37,179 nucleotides of DNA from Didymodactylos carnosus (GCA_905250885.1 CAJNOQ010001021.1:1-37179); one strand, 5' to 3'; shown: positions 22,401 through 34,897, counted from the stretch's first letter. Notes: generated by a model from the letters alone, not told the origin. Program-made: numbers and translations.

Positions 22401-25400
22401 TGCTTCAAATTTTTTTTCCTTTTTTCTAATAAATTTTACGTTGAAACATTTGATTACCCTGCTTTGTTTCCTTGAAATGTTCAGTTTATTAGTAACATCA
22501 TAATCTACGACTCTCATTTGTTTGCTACTTTGATATTTTAAACTCTCCAGGTTATTTCCTTCGAAAAGCAAAAATTATATGATCTTTTGAGAATGTATTG
22601 TTTATAATCGAAAGAAACAGAATTTCAAGGAAAAAGACTGGTAATACCGTAACTTTTACTTGATTAGTTGTCCTGCAGGGTAAACAGGAACTACTGGAAT
22701 TTTGATATCACTTATACTCACGTATGTGATACTATTAGATTGAAGTAGCATAATGTAGAAACATTTTTAAATTCTTTTTCATGTTCTATTTTTTCGAACG
22801 AAAGAAACCTTAGTAAAACGTCCTTTAAAACCCTACGATTTTTCGGATCTTGGCGATTACAACACTCATTCAAAGAATAAATCGTCCATACTTTAATTTA
22901 TTTTTAGTTTTCACAAACTCTTGCTAAAGAATCAAAAATTGTTTATAATGATGAATTGAGTCGACGTGAACAGTTTTTAAAACAGTATGGTATGTTCTAT
23001 CTATCATATTTTCTTGTGTAGATAAATAATAGATTATTTTTATTCTATTATTTAGATAATCATTTCCTGTTTAATTTATTTCCCGGTTTAAAAGTGATAC
23101 CAAGTTTTTTCATTGTACGTATGATGAATGAAAGCCATTGATCCGTATATAATCTAGTTTGCTTTTTTATTCTAGAAAGAACCTGTTCATTTATTGGATA
23201 CAACAATTCCAAATTTTTCTTCTCAAGAGTTAGAACGTGTTTTTGACGCTATTCCAGAAATAAAAGAGAACAGGTATGCATAAGAGGAAGTACTATTTGT
23301 TGAGTATGTTGATAGTTGAATATACTAGATAGTTTTGTTAAAATCAACTAATCACTAGAAAAAAAAATGATGAAGAGCTCTATTTAGATGTTCGCTTAGA
23401 TAAATCTATTCTTTCTTTTATTTAAGTACAATTGCCTATGCAAATGATTCGTCTATTGATTTATCAAATATAATTGAATGTATAAAATTATTTACTGAAC
23501 GAGAATCGTCTCCATTAATCACCACATCTACAAATGGTACTGCATTAATAACAACTATAATACCTTCCACATCATCTTCGAATAGTCGCTCAATGGCTCG
23601 TTCTCCATCATCTTCTGATCTTGAAAATGATTCCACGCCAATACATACTCCAATTACATCAAAATCAGTTATTGATGAAAATACAGTAATAACAAATAAT
23701 GAAACTTGTACATGTCCTACATTGTCAAATAATTCTAAAAATACAGCGGAATTTGTTCATGATATTAACAAAGATGATCGATCATTTGAATATAACAAAA
23801 CGTTAGATAGACAAAATAATGATACAACAGCTGATGCAGGTAATTCGAGGGAAAAAAACTGTTTTTAATGTAAAGATCATCAATCTATTGTTTATTTTTA
23901 GAAAATGGTTCAACTGTATTATCTTCGAAAAGTGAATATACACCGGAACAATTAAAATCAGAAGAAGATGAACAACAACTTATTGATGAATCAAATAATA
24001 CATTGGGTGATGATTATATTCAATGTAGTTTAGATACAGTTTATTGTTCAACAGAAATGAAAAATGAAGATGATGTTAGAATACCATCAACAACATTGAA
24101 TACCAATGATAGTGCAGTACAAACCGAATCATTAGATATTTATTCAATTCAATCACTCAAACAACTTAAAACATTAGTTCACTCACTTCATACGACACAT
24201 GAACAATTGAAAATAGATTGTGATCAAGATAAATCAAATTATTTAGATTTTATTCAAAAATTTCGTCATTTATTTGATCATACAATAGTAAAATTTATAC
24301 AAAATATACAAGAGAAAGTTGATAAACAAGAAGAATTGAATGAACAATTGAAACAAGAATTATTAACACAAACAACAGATAATGAAACATTAAAGGTAAT
24401 AGACTAATCTACTAATCATGATAAAATTAATGTTTCATTCTTATAAAGTCTTTTTTGTGTTAAATATAGCCACTATATTTCTCTGGTTTTATCATAATTA
24501 CGCTGTGATTGGTTTGTACATTGGTATTTTGTTGCCTTTTTTAGATCCAGTATGATGTCTGTGATCAATCAAAAGTTGAATTAAAGGAAAAATATGATCA
24601 GTTACAGATAGACTACGATGAATATAAAAAACAATCAGACAATGAGACACATCAGATTGTTCGTGCATTAAATAGTGATTTTGAATTTGAATTAGAAAGA
24701 ATTCGAACTGAACATGAATTAACAAAAACCGAATTAACTTTTCAAAACGAAAAATATGATAAGTTAATCAATGAAATGAATTCTGAACAAACACGAGAGA
24801 ATGTCATTCAAACATCGATACAAACAGATACAATTGAAGTGAATGATAAAGAAACAATGGTTGAAATTAAAAGTAAAATATTTGATAATATTGAAACACA
24901 AACGGTACAAATTATGAACGATGATAAAGAATTACAAACAAGTTTTACGGAACAACAAAATAAAGTACAAGGTATGAGAAAAGAAAGAACTTTTTAAATC
25001 ATGATTTGATATTGAATAATACCTTTCTAATTTCTTTTTAGATGAACACAAACAATCGATTGTTCCTCTTCCATCCACGTCAATGAAAGAACAACAGATT
25101 CAATTCAATCAAGCGATTCAACGTGCCGTTCAAAATGCAACAATTCAAAAAACAAATCAAATTAATGAATTAGAAAACAATTTAGAAGAGAAACGTTTAA
25201 AGATACGTAAATTGAAAGAATGCATTAGAAAATTGAAAAATTTTTATACATTCTCAACATCACAAACAAATTTACACACTAATTTGACACCAATGGTTGG
25301 TTCTCCACCTTCAGCTGTAGCCGGTCTATCATCAACACCAACCGATGCAAGCGATGGCGAAGACGATGAGAGTGCCAATGATGATAATTTATTCGATCGA

Positions 25401-26619
25401 AATGTAAGAGCGAAACGAACAACAATAATAACGGCGAAGGAGCGATTAATTTCAATCGATGAAAATGACGGTAGACAAACAGAAGAGGAGATGGATGAAA
25501 ATTTAGATGAACAAGGTGATAAACTACGACATGCATTCATGTCAAGGAGTGAGCCAATCAATATGCCAAGTACATTTATTCAACAAAGTGTTATGAGTAG
25601 TGGGTTAGCTGTACAAACATCGTCTCCATCTTCAGCGAGGTAAAAAATCGACCATACTTCGTAGTGTATGATATATGTTGCGTGAGTCTGGTCACAATGT
25701 GTACGAACACATGCATCATTAAAACTTCGTGGAAGAGAAAAGTAGAATAATTACTGCATGAGACATTTCAGAAGTATTGTGTTTAAAGCTGTTCTGACTA
25801 ATTTGACCTACTAGTTTTGTATTACGTGGGTTTCTTGTTTGTAATAATGCCAGGTAACGCTGTGAAATCTTATTTTCTAGTGATCTACAACGTAAATCAT
25901 CACCAACTTTTGCAGGACTGACAACATCATTAGCGGTTACACCGACCAGTTCTACAACCGTGACAAATTTCATCGAATCATTTGCATCTTCATTGAAAAC
26001 TTCTCCAGTCGAATATCAAGGCACATACGAGCTATACACCCCATTTGCTGCCTCACCCGGTACAAGTCTTCCACCAACAGGTACAACACCTAACACAACT
26101 AGTCTGTATGGTATAAATATAGCAGCTGAATCGTGTTTAAAAGAAAAATTTTCAAAAGTGTTAGAATCTACATCATCTGTTACTCTCGCCTCGCCATCTG
26201 TGCCAACGGCGCCGTCGTTAATATCATTTTATACGGTTAATCGTTCAGACAAAGTTATTGTGTATTATGAACAAAAATATCAACAATATATTATTTATAC
26301 TCTTTTACCAACATTACATTTTGTTCATTCGGACTGTTACGAACTCTTACAAATAAACAAAATCGTTCCACAGATACAAGAAGCAGCAGCAGCAACAACA
26401 ACAACAGAAGACACCGATACATTAGTTAATAGCTCAATCACACTCACGTCGACATTAGCACCTAGTTGTCAACCAATATTAGGACAAGTAACAGATAAAG
26501 AATATTGTCAAGCAAAAAAGATAAATAATCGTTTCAACGTGCCATTAGGAACGAAATTTTATCGCGTAAGGGTTAAGCCGTGGAAACCCGGACAACAAAA
26601 TATCAAGATGGATTCTTGA
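19449..26619 (+). CDS. RB1CC1: RB1CC1 / FIP200, autophagy-initiation scaffold
   Basis: Exons: 19449-19516, 20258-20390, 20458-20625, 20685-20800, 20880-20966, 21021-21318, 21377-21433, 21544-21714, 21774-21970, 22088-22274, 22908-22989, 23056-23114, 23176-23273, 23427-23839, 23902-24395, 24545-24971, 25042-25639, 25881-26619. The join is 4,392 nt, 1,463 residues; human FIP200 is about 1,594. The N-terminus (MLYVFRVDIG) matches the family start. The ATG17-like region follows, with WMAVIANVED and a conserved RLKKMTQFLKQL..YF block. Residues about 575-720 are Ser/Thr-rich and disordered. About 750-1075 are coiled coil rich in E, K and Q. The C-terminal Claw (about 1333-1457) contains KEYCQAKK and VPLGTKFYRV, nearly identical to vertebrates. 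FIP200 is known to scaffold ULK1/Atg1-ATG13-ATG101, and its Claw binds cargo receptors. Intron 1 carries a foldback element. Internal splice sites are inferred; all phases agree. Confidence 0.94.
19638..20116. mobile_element. Foldback element filling RB1CC1 intron 1
   Basis: Intron 1 (19517-20257) contains an inverted repeat with arms of about 190 bp. GAGCTCGAATTTTAGTTTTC near 19750 pairs with GAAAACTAAAATTCGAGCTC near 19976. Outer blocks GTATATGTTGCA and AAATTCTCCT have matching complements near 20095 and 20055. Pairing continues inward (ATCAGATGAAAATTATGAACA near 19795 against the complement near 19930), so almost the whole element folds back. It is non-coding; the open frame at 19775-20011 lies inside it and is not a gene. 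Confidence 0.8.
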
Positions 26620-26644
26620 TAGAAATAGTGTATATTCTCATCTG

Positions 26645-26784
26645 CAGTGACGGATTCAGCCATTGTGCGGTACGTGCAGCCGCTCTGAAGCAAAAAAAAA
26701 TTATGTCTTCGCAACAACGGTCTCAGAAAAATTTGTTTCTACAGTGACCGCATGTACCATAGAAAAATTCTAGGTCCGCCACTG
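26645..26784. mobile_element. hAT-like miniature element in the RB1CC1 3' region
   Basis: The ends are CAGTGACGGATTC and the complement of TAGGTCCGCCACTG, a CAGTGRCGGA-type terminal inverted repeat. Inner pairs (GCGGTACGTGC and GCATGTACC) continue the pairing. Flanks CTCATCTG (26637-26644) and CTCATTTG (26785-26792) form an 8-bp target duplication with one difference, the length typical of hAT transposition. At 140 bp it cannot encode a transposase. It begins 25 nt after the RB1CC1 stop, so it is probably transcribed in the 3' UTR. Confidence 0.8.
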
Positions 26785-26792
26785 CTCATTTG

Positions 26793-28438
26793 CATTCGTT
26801 TGTACCTTTTTTTCTTTCCAAAAAATCCCAATATCCAATGATGGTGCTCTTTTGATGTTACTTTTACATTTTTCTCTCTAGGTTTTACTGTATTGATGTA
26901 TATAGATATTCAAAAGGAGAGTGGAGTTTTTTATTTAAAATTAGCAGCACAACTATAGGAAAAGTAATTAGACAAATACTCAATGCCTTTTGAGACTTTC
27001 TCCAATACACATTTTTTTTAATTGAGTTTTATCCACTGAGTTTTAACATTTCAGATTTTGTTCGAGTTTCTGCCCAATCGATTTTATAGAACAGATAAAA
27101 CGAAGAAATATTTTTTGTTTTTACTGTGAATAATGCTAGATAATATAGACTTGCTCTGCTCATATCCTTTTCCCTACATCGTGTTCATATTCACACATTT
27201 AAATATATAGCGCGTGAACTCATTACATAGTGTCATCTAACGTGTTACATAAGATTAATTAATGAACGTGTAGTCTGATTATCTGATGTATCTGAACCAT
27301 AAAATTTGAGTTTTATGCCAATTTCAAAGAACGACGCTAAATGTAAATGAGCAACAACCTCAACTTTCTTAACATGACTAATTGCAGTATAAATTGCAAA
27401 AATTTCTAAAAAGATCGAAGAAGTAATGTTGCCTACACGTTTTTTGAGAAAGAAGAGAGTTATTCGATTTTATAGCTATATTTTCATTGATTTCTATAAG
27501 TAAACATTGAAAGGAAAAACGTGGGTCTTGATTGAAAATCGAACTCAAAGCATTGATTATCTAGAGTATTGCTCCCCTAAGCTTCAGATAAATCAGTCTA
27601 AGCATATGGCATTCCCAGTAGATGATATTCAATAATCGGAGTTCGATTTTTACTTTAAACATTCGTTTGTTTATGGAAAGCAAGAAAGTAAAATTATAGT
27701 TATCTATCTGATTATTGTAGTCCGTTTCTACTTCTTATGTGGTACGAATGAACATGTTTGGAACATGATCGGAGATTGCTTGTCGTCAGTGGTATATGCA
27801 CTAATCAGACTATTCTTTTCTTTTTCTGGTGGTTCTTTATTAAGGCATTGTGGTTCTTTCTTTCTTTCTTTAATCCGTCCTGTGTTTTCTGTCACATGTT
27901 TTCCTCGTGCTCTTTATTCATTCGAAAACCTAGTCACCATCATTATTTACATAATTTTCTTTCTTTCTTTCTTTCTTTCTTTCTTTATCTATTTCTAGTG
28001 GCAAGTACTTTCTTTCTTCGTTTTTTTATCAATGCATAGATAAAAGACGACATGTAAATATGATGCTTTTTTTTTACTAATTGTGTATTTGATTAAGCCT
28101 TTTAGTGTTTGCTTACTCATTTTAAAGCGCGCTACTATTATCGTGTCGTCTCTTTTTTTTATATGTACAGTTAATAGATAAACAAAAGAGTAAATCTAAA
28201 AATGGTGTGAAAATTACTTGAATCAAATATTAGCATCATGAGAAAACAATCCTAGCTAGTTTAAGTCAGAAAAGCTCTGATGCTCGATTGGTGAGCAATC
28301 GCTTGTGAGAACGATGAAAGTAAATGTGGTAGACATTAATCTAATAGGTTTTCTTTGTGGACAAAATTATGTCGATTTTGATAGGGGATTTCGCTGTCGC
28401 ATATACCGATAAACTGGTGCGAAATAATGTTGGCTTCC
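26793..28438. other. Non-coding stretch between RB1CC1 and the minus-strand gene
   Basis: No gene is recognised. It holds a TTTC microsatellite at about 27956-27987 and an inverted pair built on AAATCGAACTC near 27534 and GAGTTCGATTT near 27640. Two open frames around 27758-28039 are Phe/Leu-rich by-products of pyrimidine-rich DNA. Confidence 0.55.
27956..27987. repeat. TTTC microsatellite
   Basis: About eight uninterrupted copies of the TTTC/CTTT tetranucleotide. A looser CTTT-rich run precedes it at about 27858-27872. Confidence 0.9.
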
Positions 28439-29051
28439 CTAGTGTAATCGTCTATTAAGAGATTCATCCGACGTGGTGTCAATACTGTTCATATATTTCA
28501 GAAATTGATTGTTTTGTTTATTTTTTTCAATATTTTTCAATCGACTTCGTGAACATATTTGTCGTGGATACTTTGTTATAGTTGAATAAGAACAATAGAT
28601 GTTGCGTAATTCTTCTAGATATTCAGGTATCAATTTGTACATGTGATCAATAAAAATCGGTTGTTGAGACAAATGAGATGAACTGAATATATATAGAGTA
28701 TTTGTATTATCTGATTTCATTCCTTCGATTTGATCATAGAGTTGATCTGATATTTCATAGATCAATTGACATTTTTGAATGAAATGTTCCGGTTTAAATA
28801 TTTCTAAAACCTGTCAAAGACAATATATTTACCTAAAAGATTCGATAAGTATCACTGATCACCTTAAATTCGCCAATAAATTTTATTAATTTTTTCTGAC
28901 AATCGTGACATGGTGTAACGCCAACACTATGCTCATTATGTGTTAACGTACAGCATGAAATATGTTCTATTGTGCCAATGAATATACATGATGAATTTGA
29001 AATAACACTAAATTTATCTTTCCACGTCAATTTAGATTTTATGACAGACAT
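28439..29051 (-). CDS. Unrecognised two-exon gene, about 186 residues
   Basis: On the - strand, exon A runs 29051 to 28863 and exon B 28810 to 28439, joined through a 52-bp GT..AG intron in phase 0. The product would be 186 residues: MSVIKSKLTWKDK at the start, then a Cys/His pair region (ISCCTLTH, PCHDCQKK), then VLEIFKPEHF across the splice. The second half is helical and rich in E, K and N, with no membrane segment. I do not recognise the family. The short in-frame intron and normal-looking amino-acid composition argue for a real gene. In-frame codons continue upstream of the ATG (LEYPQ) to a TTAG acceptor at about 29070, so the true start could be a further 5' exon. RNA evidence is needed to settle this. 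Confidence 0.55.
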
Positions 29052-29798
29052 TTGAGGATATTCTAAATACTAATTTAAAACAAAAATCTCATAAAATTTG
29101 AGCGGCAACCAGTATGATTGAGCGATTTTAAAAGTTAAAACTAAGTGAACCAAGTTTTAATATGATATCAATGTACTTATTATTATTAACTGACGTTTTA
29201 AATTAAACTTAACATAGCATTCGACAATCTACGAACTTTCTTTATTTCAAATCAAAACAACATAATGTTTTTTTTATTAAAGCATTCTCAATCTTGCATG
29301 TTTATTTTCTTGACAGCAATACTCTATTCTCAATTCGTTTTTTTAACCTTCACCGTATTGTCACTACTAAAATTGGTTATACAACATAAACAATACGATC
29401 CTGTTTGTAATAAAAGTAATATTTGACAGTACAACAGCATTTCTTATCCAATAATTAATCAATAATATAGACACTCTATAGTCTTTCTAACAGTAATTCA
29501 TACAGGAAAAAATTGTCCGGTATTAGACAATTCATGCTTTTTATTATCTGCTTTCTGTCGGTTACCAGAAAAGACTGTTGTATTCATCATTCATCCGATA
29601 AATCAAACTGAACCGATATAGTGGTTCAATGATCTATGACTCAGTATTACAAATTCTTGTTTAAGTGAAGAGATACTCTTATGACCTAAATTTGAAACAT
29701 ATATATACGTAAATATATTTGTGAAGTATATTTTTGATTTTGGTTTCCAAATTCGTTACAATTAGTGTTATGCCATTCTTCGTCCAATTGATTAATGA

Positions 29799-29943
29799 CA
29801 GAGGCAGCAAAATGATCTTGAAATTATAGGTGCTCAAGAACAAGAACGCAAAGGAAAAATAAGTTCCCGCTGGAAGAAAACGAAAATTTTTAAAATCTGT
29901 GGATGCTAAAGCATCCACGGTCTCCATGGTTTCGCCGCCTCTG
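29799..29943. mobile_element. hAT-like miniature element with perfect 8-bp target duplication
   Basis: The ends are CAGAGGCAGCAAAA and the complement of TTTCGCCGCCTCTG. ATTAATGA lies directly outside both ends (29791-29798 and 29944-29951), a perfect 8-bp duplication as hAT transposases make. The 145-bp element carries an internal palindrome, GTGGATGCT / AGCATCCAC (29899-29918). The open frame on the - strand over this region (29679-29927) runs through the element and is not a gene. Confidence 0.88.
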
Positions 29944-29951
29944 ATTAATGA

Positions 29952-32495
29952 TTAAATCATTAAAACATTTCTATAAGAATAATAGACATAATAAGCGGTG
30001 TTTTATGTTTGTATTTTCATCAAGAGTTTACAGAGAACGGTAACAAAAACTCATTCAAAAACGTTTCTTTCTCGTTTTAAGTGCGTGATGTGTTTCAGAG
30101 TATTCAATTTTATTTAGTATTTGTTCATAATCAAAGTGCTCAAATGCCTTTATTTATTTACTATATCATAAAATATTTTGTTAATTTTATCTCAACATGT
30201 GTTCTCGATTTTTTGTAAAAAAATACAGTCCTCTTTGAAGAATGTTAAAAGAGAAAAAATTTCCGCCCATATTAAGCCCTGATCTATTCACTTGGTTTTT
30301 GAACTACTTATCGTACTAATGGTTAGTCTTTTTCATTTATTTATTATTACTTTTGCAAGTAATTTGCGATATCGTTTCGTCTTTTGGTATTGATTTAGCA
30401 ACAATGGTATTGCAACAGGAAATGAAAGATGGAGACACTAGAAATCTTGTATTTGTGATGCAACAGCTTAGTTTCTTGAAATATCTAAGTTTTAAATTTT
30501 TATAATGATGCAATTCATAGAAAAGAATTTAAAGAATTTTCTAGTAGATGTCGCAACAATTACATGATTCATTATATAACAAAGACGAATCACAATGCAA
30601 GTATAAACCTCTCCCTATTCATCGATTAGTCTTGTGACTTTTCTATTCTCTTCTTCTCTATATTTTTTTCTTCTCTTCTATGCTTTCATGATGTTGATGT
30701 CTACGCAGAACCCGCACTTCTCTTTATACATTGTGAAGTAAAGAGAGAAAAAAAGCCAAAACACTTGTCAAATAGCTATATTTCGAGTTCATGATGTAAT
30801 ATAAGAGCAAAGCAAGAGAAAAAGAAGGAAGATACATTTTGATAGAACGAAGAAGAAAAAAAAATGAGAAAAATTGTAGAAATAAATAGTCAACGACGAC
30901 CCTGAAATCTCTTGCCAGATATAAACACGACAGAAACAATACATTAACAAGTCTAACTGTAGAAAAACATACGCATAGTTTTTCAAAAACCAAGAGTAAA
31001 TACCGGTTGTCCTTCGTTTGTTTTTTTCAAATTTTGTTCTATTTGTTTTTTAGAAATATCTGTAACCAACCACGATAAACAACAAGAATAAATAACATCG
31101 TTAGTTTTATATTTCAACTTTATCATGTCCTATCAATATTAATTACTTAAACAGCCGAAAAAACGGCCAATTCATTTCGATTTAATTTCTTCACTAGGGA
31201 CAGTTTTTTATATATTTGTATAAAAATGTCAACAATAAAAATCGTTAAATATGTTGTAATTCTTGAAACCTATTGAATTATATTGGATGAGAGCAAGTCA
31301 ACGACCTTGTTGCTTTGAAGATAACGACAACAACAGTTCGAACACCATCAATCATTCATTGTTACAGGTAAACAACTTGTTTAATTCTACTTTTATTTAC
31401 TAGATATTATTGTGCATAAGTTTTATCTCTTCGATGTTTCGATAAATCGAATAAGTTACTGCAGATAAAAGTTAGTTAACTTCTTTTAGTACGACTAGTG
31501 AAAAATAAATAGAAAAAAAAGAGCATTCGTTCTATTACCTAAAAAGTTAACAATTGAAAATATCACTTTTCCTCTATGAAGAAAAAACTGTTTAGTTAGT
31601 CGAATGATCTGAATTTTTTGTTTAAATATTTGCATTTCTAAACGATAAATAGAATAAATATGTTAGATATTTTTTTTCTAATCTAGTTTCTTTAAAATTC
31701 TTCCTATGAAGTTGTGAACAAGCTAAATTTAAGGAATGACTGAACACGCTGTAGTGATTAGAATGGTTAATTTTATGTCCGTAGGTTTTCTGTTAATGTT
31801 CATTTGTAGTCAAGGTAGATCCTTGATTTATTAGAAAAAATATGCAAAATTTAACAAGATTTACAAAAGAAAATATGAAAAGAAACCACTTTTTTTTCAT
31901 ACTTTTTTCCAGCTTGAAACTATGTGCACGAGACGGGTGCGTGGTAGCATAGATATAAAGAGTTTTAATTTCATTACTTTTTTTCTATATATGTACGCGC
32001 ACTTTCTATGTCTCTGATTAACAGATGACGTTAGATGAGGAAATTTTTATCACTTTTAAATATTAGCTGATTTGATGATACAAGACAAATAATAAGTGGT
32101 TGTTAATTTATAAACTTTATATCACTCGATATGACTGCGGGAGAAGAAAAAAACTATTTCAGTTACCTTGACTAGATCTTAGATTTAAATCGGTTACTTG
32201 TCAGGGATGTTATCAAACTGAAACGGAAAAGAAATCATAGATAGTTTGTTCAAAACGTCATTTGAACAGTTAGTAAAAAGTAAAATAGAGTATTTTGATA
32301 ACAACACGCAAATGTCAAGTTTCGCAACAGACACACAGTTTTAATTATCTGTTTTTCGCTACAAAAGTAGTTTGTATTTGTATATATATCAAATCTCTTG
32401 TCCAAAATTTTTCTAGTCTACACAGATGATTTCGTTTAGATTTAAAATATGTTCCAACTTTTTTCATGAGATTTTCTGTATCTTCACCATTTTAG
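29952..32495. other. Non-coding stretch, 5' flank of the cyclin gene
   Basis: AT-rich DNA with no gene recognised. A GCCG / CGGC hairpin lies at about 31154-31169 (GCCGAAAAAACGGC), followed by TATA-like TTTATATATTTG near 31208. A plausible non-coding first exon ends at 31367 (donor GTAAAC at 31368) and could splice to the acceptor ending 32495. A purine-rich/pyrimidine-rich tract at 30720-30990 gives artefactual open frames. Confidence 0.45.
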
Positions 32496-32523
32496 GTTAT
32501 TATAATCAATCACAGCTTCAGTA
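32494..32523 (+). promoter_or_regulatory. Candidate splice acceptor before the cyclin start codon
   Basis: CCATTTTAG ends at 32495, 28 nt before the ATG at 32524. It may join a 5' UTR exon ending at 31367, or receive a trans-spliced leader. The spacing is nearly the same as in front of the GH31 gene (27 nt). Confidence 0.4.
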
Positions 32524-34897
32524 ATGGCGACAATCATTGGATTAAGAACACCACCAGCAAACAATTTAACACGCACATTAGAATATTTATGTAATAAAGA
32601 AGATCGAACATGGAAAAATAGAAAATTTAATCAAATGCGACTGGTATGTATCTGTAAACATGTTTACATGTATATTACATTCAAGGATAGTGTGCCTTTT
32701 TCTTTCTGCCTACAGAGTTGTTGTTGTTGTTGTTTTTTTATCGTTAATGCATTTCTTGATCAAAATCTAGCAAAGAAAGGAGAGAAAAAAAACCAGTTGT
32801 GCATAATATTAATGAAGATGGAGTTTATTAATAGAAAAGTGGTTAGGAAAGAGAACAAACAGAAAAATAATGGTGTTTTTGTGTCAGGTATAGACCAGTT
32901 ATGTCAGTTAATAACATATGATGACATTATGAAAAGAAGAAGAAAAAAAATCATATTCAATAATAACTAGGTGGGGTTAGGTTTATTGAAAATTGTCAGT
33001 GTGACATGTTTAGCATCATCAACGATAATCTGTTATTACAAAATGTTTATATAATGTAATGCTGATCTCATTTTATAATTTTGAACACTTGTTCAAACTA
33101 ATAGACATAGTTTTAGACAACCATAGATTTGTAGACATATAGAATTATTTATTTATAAAAACTATACATAAACTATAAAGTATTTTATTTTATTTAGGAT
33201 GAAGTTAATTGTACACAACGTAATCATGCTGTTTTTTGGTTACGAAAAGTTGCTGTATCCATGAATTTTGGAAATGATACATTTGCATTAAGTGTTGATT
33301 TATTAGATCGATTTCTTGCAACATTAAAGGTACATAGGAGAGAGTTCTAGAGAGAAAAAAAATTTGAATGAGTATTTTGAAATTTCATTGTCAATTCTAT
33401 ATATGTATATTTTATTCTTTTTTTATAGGTTCGTCCAAAATTTTTGGAATGTGTCGCCGTCGGCTGTTTGTATATAGCTGCTAAGATAAAAGAAGAAGAT
33501 GATATGATTCCAATAACACCGGAATTTGTGATTGATTGTAATTCATCCTGTTCAACAAATGAATTATTAAGAATGGAACGCTTAATATTGGAAAAGTTTG
33601 AATGGTACGCTGATCATGTGACATGTATGGATTTTATGCAAATTGTAAGTTTAAAATTAATCTTTATTACTTATTTATTCTGATATCTTTATCTTTTATT
33701 CTAGTATTTTGTATTATTATTACAAGTTGTATGGGAAGAAAATTTTGCAGATAAACATATTATCGAAAAATATACAGAACTGGAAATAAAATTATCAAGT
33801 TGTCTTCAGCATCATCGTCTTGCAAGCTTTAAACCGCGTGTATTAGCTTTAGCTTTGATCAGTATTGAACTTGAACAACAATATCAAACAAATGCCGATT
33901 GGTTAGCTTGTATCAGTAATTTACAAAGGCTTGCTAAGGTATGTTGAATTCTTATTTTGTTTTGTATAATAAAAAAGAAATTTTACAAGCACAAGAGATT
34001 GCATTTTCTATTCTTTATAATAAAACTTTTAGTTCACTTTAAATTCTGAAGACTAAGTTTTAAATGTTTTTCTAGCAATTTCAATATTAGGGAATTTCCT
34101 TTTTCTTATTTGTAAGAAATTTATTTAACAAATTTTCCATTGTTATTAGAGAATATGTCCCGCTTCTAACTATTCTAAAAAAACTGTTGCTGCTTTTTTG
34201 TTCAATGGACTGAGTATTTGGAACGCCTTGTTCACTTCTAATTTCGATAGGCCAAGAGTATTAAACGATTGGTCGTACAAGTTACACTGTTCAATAGGGA
34301 AAGTGAATCACGGGATATCGTCTATTTTTCATACTCACATTGCATGATACGCATATGTTTCGAAACAACGAGTCCAAATTTCAATATCTTTTACCTTGGT
34401 TCTACTGAAATATAATTTTCTTTTTCTCATAAACCATTAGTTTTCTTTTTTTCACACCATGAAGACACGAAGATAAAATTGTAAATGTCATTTGATAAAG
34501 AAATCCTTGGCTTCAAAGGTCCTTTTTTTTCTACTTTTTTTTTCTCCTACAGGTTGAAAGTGGTTCATTATTACAATGTCGTGAATTGATTGTTCGATTA
34601 TTAGTTTACAAAGCTGTGAGATTAGAATCAAGTGATTTAGCGTTTATCTCACGTTCTGCTACTATTGTTAACGATTATAATTTGTCAAGCAAACTTGTGA
34701 TGAAATCAACTGATGTCATTAGTGTTGACAATACGTGTGGTCGTCGTCCAACTTATGCTGATGTTGTTTCTGGTCGTGTACAAACATCATCAACATCCCT
34801 TGTATCGTGTGCATCACAAGTACAAAATGAAGATCAAAAAATCATTACATCACGGTCACGTACAACACAAATAAATCATTATATCAAAACACATTGA
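32524..34897 (+). CDS. CCNI: Cyclin I-like protein (cyclin G/I family)
   Basis: Exons: 32524-32643, 33198-33329, 33429-33644, 33705-33938, 34553-34897; all introns are phase 0. The product is 348 residues; human cyclin I is 377. The cyclin box starts in exon 2, with TFALSVDLLDRFLATLK, then CLYIAAKIKEEDD and LLRMERLILEKFEW in exon 3, all close to cyclin I. Exon 5 opens with a SLLQCREL segment that matches the region after the cyclin I second fold. The C-terminal tail is Ser/Thr-rich and lineage-specific. Cyclin I-type proteins are atypical cyclins, linked in vertebrates to CDK5 activation and cell survival rather than a cycle phase; the role here is inferred only. The start at 32524 is favoured because the N-terminal TLEYLCNKEDRTWK matches the family start. 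Confidence 0.9.

Noticed and set aside
27520..27670. tRNA-like GTTCGATTT (B-box-like) motif on both strands
   Set aside because: The motif is part of an inverted pair. No D-arm GG, no foldable acceptor stem and no A box at the right distance were found.
27758..28039. Two overlapping Phe/Leu-rich frames that look like membrane proteins
   Set aside because: They come from pyrimidine-rich DNA and a TTTC microsatellite.
29679..29927. 82-codon frame on the - strand with a hydrophobic middle
   Set aside because: Its 5' half lies inside the hAT-like element; no independent support.
30724..30993. Two overlapping frames on the - strand
   Set aside because: Low-complexity, pyrimidine-rich strand giving Phe/Leu/Ser-rich products; no features of a gene.
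32644..32970. Extension of cyclin exon 1 beyond the donor
   Set aside because: It follows a good GTATGT donor, contains a GTT microsatellite and has no cyclin similarity; exon 2 at 33198 continues the family alignment.
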